From assembly GCA_027943335.1 (NCBI GenBank), contig BSBK01000760.1, positions 616,501 to 680,500 of the forward strand: a stretch of 64,000 nucleotides of DNA. The letters are read 5' to 3'. Below are positions 59,339 to 64,000 of this stretch, in pieces; position 1 is the stretch's first letter, and each line of letters starts with the position of its first letter. Under the pieces are notes generated by a model. The model was not told where the DNA came from. It saw nothing but the letters and a program-made list of their open reading frames with translations, and did not search any database. The DNA is from Chamaecyparis obtusa. Its lineage: Eukaryota > Streptophyta > Pinopsida > Cupressales > Cupressaceae. The position numbers were made by a program, and so were the translations under genes.

Positions 59339-59995
59339 GATAGCTTTGACTTTAGCAGGATCTACTTCAATACCCTTCTTTGAAATAATATAGCCTAGGA
59401 GCTTTCTAGAAGTGACACCAAAAGCACACTTTTTCTAGTTTAGTCTGAGACTAAAATTCTCCATTCTATCTAGTATTTTGCTCAAGTCATTCAAATGTTT
59501 TGATCTTATCATAGACTTAGCTAAAGTGTCATCAACATAGTATTTCATGGTTTGATGCAACATGTCATGAAAGATAGATGTCATAGCCCGCTGATATGTA
59601 GCACTGACATTCTTAAGACCAAATGGCATGAAATTCCAACAAAAAGTACCCCATGCACATGTAAAAGCTATTTTCTCTTGATCTTCTAGAGAAATTTTAA
59701 TTTGGTTGTATCCTGAGAAACCATCCATTAAAGAATACATTTCAAAGCCTGCAATCATATCCACTATCATATCGATGTTTGGTAATGGAAAGTCATCCTT
59801 AGGGCATAATTTGTTTACATCTCTAAAGTCCATGCATACTCTAATAGATTTGTCTAGTTTTGATACTGGAAAAATGTTGGAGATCCATTCAGCATAATCA
59901 ATGACTCATAGTAACTTTTCTAGTTCAGCTTTGACTAGGAGTGTAACATGTGGATGCATCTTTCACAATTTCTGTTTAATAGGTTAGAATCTTGG
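59339..59995 (-). pseudogene. Tat-F reverse transcriptase
   Basis: 132 open codons carry MDFRDVNKLCPKDDFPLPN, SLMDGFSGYNQIKI and FMPFGLKNVSATYQRAM. The active site YVDDTLAKS is intact. The N-terminal part to about 59995 and the thumb down to 59339 are separated by stops (59434). Confidence 0.9.
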
Positions 59996-61046
59996 AGCTA
60001 TAGAAATATGATGCATTATCAGATTTGGATCTAACCCTAGCATATTTGAATACTTCCATGCAAAGTTGATCTTTTTTTTCTATCAGGAAAGTAGTGAATG
60101 TTTGTTTCTCTTCCTTTTATAGGGATTGTGCTACATGAATCAATTGTGGTTCCTCTGCTATACCCAAGTTGATAGATTGAGTGGGCTTTATAAATACTGG
60201 AGATCAATTCTGTAAATGACTTGGAAGGACATCAAATATCTCATCCTTAGGTGCCTCAGAGAGGTTTTCACCTTTGGATACGTCTTTTATTTTTACTATT
60301 TTAGGTTCTGAGACTGCCACAAAGTGGTTTTCACCCTTATAACTCTTTTTCTTTTTACTCTTATTTTTTTGACTGAGATATTTGATATCCAATTGTGTCA
60401 TGCAAAATGCTTGGTTCACTGATGGAAGTTGTCATAGGTTTAATTGCATTAAGGTAGTAGGCAAGAGCATAGTCATTTCGAAAGGTATGGATAACTTAGC
60501 TAGGATCAGTAGACATTTGGTCAATAAGCTTTGGGTGTTGGATAGTCAATGTAGGGGAGGATTGGGAAATGGTGTTTATGCATATGGTTTTGTCATCATT
60601 GGTCCTAACCTGACTCTCAAATTCAAAGGTGATATTACTACTCAGAATGTTCAGTTCACAAATAGTTTCAGTGTCATTATTGGATTCCACTTCAGCAGTA
60701 GGTGGATCAGACTCGTTAAGTTCATCGATTCACTCTAGAATTACATTAGATTTAGGTGAATATTGGTGATTGACATCAATGTGTTTCTCAGTGATAAGTT
60801 CATCTTCTTCTAGAACAACTTCCCATTCATAGTCATTTAATTCATCTTCTGATCTTTCATCTAGACCTTTGGGAAAATCAAGAACATGTGTGAAGTTAGG
60901 ATGAATCCCCCAAGAAAGATTACCTTCAAATTTTGAGTGAAATTTATACTTATGGGAGTCTGTTTCAGAATCACTATTGTATCCTAAGTTTTTAGCTGCT
61001 GTGAGAGTTTTACCTTCTTCTTTCTTAGTAGTAGGTTTTTGTGTAT
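59996..61046 (-). pseudogene. Tat-F linker between G-patch and RT
   Basis: Acidic and Lys-rich low-complexity coding sense, without recognised domain, as in Tat-A. The stretch 61053-60730 is open for 107 codons. A Lys/Ser-rich run (KNKSKKKKSYKG) lies near 60350. Confidence 0.6.
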
Positions 61047-62240
61047 CTACCACATTGATATTCTCCTTGGATTTTTTTCATCTTTAAGAAGATCTAGTAT
61101 TTCTTGAGGTAAGCATTCATAAGGAATAAGATTAGTGGTGTCTGAATCATCACTATCTGATTGGGGTGTTTCTTCCTTTAGCTGAGTTTTTGTTGATGGT
61201 TCGATCTGTACTAAGACATGTGGAGAATTTTTGCTGAGATGAAAAGGCTTCTTTTGATATCCTAGGCCTGTAGTATCTTTAGTCATCCTTCCATAATGTT
61301 CAACTAGTTTTACAATGCCTTTGCCTCTTGTTCCTAGAGGTCCTTTTCCAGTGTATCCCATTTTAGACATGAGTTTATGACCTGGTCCATAAGATTTGAT
61401 AGGGATTTTAGGCATTTTAGAGTCACACTTTTGAACTACTTGGGATTGAGACTCATCTTTGTATAGCCATGATAATATAACTTCTTCCTCATCAGATTCT
61501 TGCTTGGACACTTTTTCTATGATAAAAATTCCATTAAATATGACTTGGGATTCTTTAGCTGTAGGCTTTACCTTGTTTGAAGGTTGTCCATAAGACTTTG
61601 GGGACAATGGGAGAGATGTGACAGATAAGACTAGCTCCATTGTGTATTGTCCCATACCTATGTCTTTAATTTTGACTTCTTTGGCAATGTCTTCCATCTT
61701 GGATGTAGATGTGATATCTATTTGCTTAGTGAAAGATTCTCTATTATGTGGAACACGTTTATCAACACTTTCTTTCAAGGCATTGCAAGAGGTGGATATG
61801 TCAGTTGGAATCGTCACCTCTACTCCATCATAAGGAAACTTCACACATTGATGGTATGTTGATGGAATAGCTTGCATATCATGTATCCAAGGTCTCCCTA
61901 GAAGAATGTTGTAAGCCAATGGAAGATCTAGAACTTGAAAAGTGATGTCTTTGATAACTGGTCCTATTCTGATAGGTAGGACAATTGTTCCTTTGGAAGA
62001 TCTTTCTTACTCATCATATGCTTATGGTTATCTTCTTTTTAGGATTAATAGAATCTTCTGATAATCCCAGTTGTGTGATCAATTTGTAGGAACAAATAGT
62101 TAGACTAGCACCTCCATCTATCAACACATGTTTGACATGATGGTTTTGGATTAAGACTTCAATGTGCAAGGGCTGGTTATGTAGATGACTCAACAAATTA
62201 TCATCTTCCTCTGAAAAGGAGATATATTGTGGTCACGTCA
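61047..62240 (-). pseudogene. Tat-F protease and G-patch
   Basis: The protease loop reads VLIDGGASLTICS at about 62105-62143, close to the family form. The frame breaks near 62014 and resumes with [19 protein letters not shown] (61919 downward). At about 61390-61250 a G-patch is well preserved: GPGHKLMSKMGYTGKGPLG and TTGLGY. G-patches bind RNA or helicases and are known next to some retroviral and plant Ty3 proteases. Confidence 0.88.
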
Positions 62241-64000
62241 AATGATCAACCATAGTCTGGAATCTATCTAGATCAAGATTGTCAGGAACATTGGAATCGA
62301 GCAGAGCTTTATCCAGAATAGCTCTATGAGCAGGAGATATTCGAAGCAACTCAAACATGGATATTTTTGCGTTGGTATGCTGGAATTGTTGGACAATACT
62401 ATATGATGTAGGTCTTGTCTCTTTAGGAGTTGATTTTGAGGTAGCCCTTTATTTAGAAGAATATGAAAGATTGAAAGGCATCTTAGGGGCATTTGATGAG
62501 CCTGAGTTTTGTCCTTGTAAATGTACCTGAGCTTGTGATTGAGTTACTGCATTTGCTGATTGATTATCTCTATCCTTTCTTACAATTGTGATGACATTGA
62601 AATGTTCAGATAGGCATGGTTCAACCATATTTATGACAACATTGTTTCCAGAATAGGCATAATTGACTTTAGCACCCATGTTAGGTTGAGAAGATGAATC
62701 TCCTTTGGTATGCTTCAGAAATGGTTCCATGAATGCTATATGATCATTGTTGGTTTTGTGATTGTCAATTATAATTTCTCCTTCATCAATTTTGTCTTGA
62801 ATGAGATGTTTCAAACACATGCAGTTATTGGTTTTATGACCTTTGTTTCGATGGAAGTCATAGAAATCGGTCTCTTTCCACCATTTAGGTTTAACTTCAG
62901 GATCATATGGTTTTATCTTAGATAATGTAATGATTTTGTTTGCCAATAGAGTTTTCATGGTGGATTCTAAGGACTCACCCAAAGGAGTGAACTCCCACTT
63001 TGGTGTTGTAACCCAAGGTTTATAGTCTTTAGACTTTTTAGAATTCTCAGATGCCTTTTGTTCAGAAGCTTTTATGGCTTGAGTTCCCATGGTGAGATTG
63101 AATGCAGGTGCCTTTGATGGAGCAGTGATGTGATCAACAACACCATCTATCACAACATTCTTATTCTTGTTCTAGAATTTGACTTTGTCTTTGTTGTTGG
63201 AACTAGAACTAGATTCATACTTGCTATCTTTGTTAATCAATATGTCTCCCTTACGAGAAACCACATTTTCAATTTTTATGGAATTTTCCACCATTTTCTC
63301 AAAAGAAGTATGATTTTTCATTTGTAGATGATAATTGAGTTTCGAAATCAGATTGTTGATGAAGATTTTGAGTTTTTCATTTTCTAGAATGGATCTAGCA
63401 TAGAGTGAAAAATTCTTCCTCCATCATTTGAGGAAAGTTAGGAAGGGTTCTCCTGTCTTTTGTTTTAGATTGTAGATATCGATCATGGTGATTGGATGTT
63501 GAATATTATAGGAGTATTCTTGGTAAAATAGTTTGATCAACTCCTCAAAAGTTTTGATTGTTGGAGGAATTTTAGAGAACCAATGAATGGATGACCCTCC
63601 CAGAGATCGAGGGAAAAGATGCATTAAGTAGGTTGGTTCATGCATAAACTCCATGGACTGAGTGCATAATTCTCTGAAATGATCTCAAGGATCAGAGTTT
63701 CCATCATAATTATCATATTTTAGTATCTCCACTCTTTTTGGGAATGGTGGCATGTACAAGTATTTGTCAAATGGAAAGGGACATAGAGCCTCCATAGAAA
63801 ATTCTTTGGGTTCTTTCTCTTTTTCCATCTTGTTTAACTTGACTTGCATAGCATGCATCTATTTCATCATCACTGTGATAGGAGTTTCTTCCTCTTGAGT
63901 GATGATATCTTCAATATTAAAGTTTGGAGGAAGTTTGGCTCCTTGTCGAGCTAGTTCCAAGAAGTAGGTTTCTTTCTCTTCTTGTAAAAAATGTTTCATC
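62241..64000 (-). pseudogene. Tat-F gag (5' part outside the window)
   Basis: The gag core includes LMHLFPRSLGGSSIHWFS and FYQEYSYNIQHPIT (63654-63424). A variant knuckle DFYDFHRNKGHKTNNC lies at about 62860-62815, with its usual first Cys replaced by Tyr. An Asn/Gln/Ser-rich tail follows to 62449. At least three frame interruptions are seen. The start lies to the right of the window. Confidence 0.85.

Larger units (their letters stand above)
50287..64000 (-). mobile_element. Tat-F: Ty3/gypsy (Tat-type) element, 5' end beyond the window
   Basis: On the minus strand, from right to left: gag, knuckle, protease, G-patch, RT, RNase H, archaeal-type RNase H, integrase, a long 3' region, polypurine tract and 3' LTR. 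Between integrase and LTR lies a PMD gene on the opposite strand. The left boundary is estimated: TGTAA at 50287 mirrors the TGTAA start at 51476. The 5' LTR and target duplication are not visible. Its place directly after the Tat-A tail suggests it inserted there. Confidence 0.82.

Overview
The window is a block of nested LTR retrotransposons from a large, repeat-filled plant genome. I see no intact host gene, tRNA or rRNA. The plant assignment rests on a chromodomain Ty3 element, Ty3 elements of the Tat type (a second RNase H after the first, a G-patch after the protease), an initiator-tRNA-Met primer site on Ty1/copia and chromovirus elements, and a plant mobile domain (PMD) gene. A gymnosperm is plausible but not shown. 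Almost every reading frame is broken.

Layout (names are mine). Tat-A (+) opens with its 5' LTR at 3028-4261, and its internal region can be followed to about 50286. Three elements sit inside it: Chromo-B (+, 4990-29976, target duplication TTTCA), NA-E (+, 39061-47158, duplication CAACT/TAACT) and Tat-F (-, about 50287 to beyond the right edge). Copia-C (-, 6533-25023, duplication CCTTC) lies inside the gag of Chromo-B. Tat-D (+, 10723-21417, duplication CTTCT) lies inside the integrase of Copia-C. Four levels of nesting are therefore visible: Tat-D in Copia-C in Chromo-B in Tat-A. LTR divergence counted by eye falls inward as expected: about 9% for Chromo-B, 6-7% for Copia-C and 2% for Tat-D.

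Tat-A, Chromo-B, Copia-C and Tat-F carry recognisable gag, protease, reverse transcriptase, RNase H and integrase, all decayed. Tat-D is a deletion derivative that keeps gag, protease and the integrase zinc-binding segment but lacks reverse transcriptase, RNase H and the integrase core, yet it inserted fairly recently. NA-E has complete copia-type ends and no pol at all. It encodes a coiled-coil protein with five or six CCHC knuckles and, behind an internal TATA box, a long protein of about 1,100 codons that I do not recognise. Tat-F carries a PMD gene antisense to its pol, with its own TATA box.

The most interesting signals are: (1) NA-E and its unknown protein; (2) a small hairpin with GNRA-type loops and compensating base changes, repeated just downstream of integrase in all three Tat elements; (3) the antisense PMD frame, open for 630 codons without a frameshift but carrying 23 stops, 17 of them TAG, which fits deamination of methylated CAG; and (4) element-specific arrays of short palindromic motifs in the Tat leaders and in front of the PMD gene.
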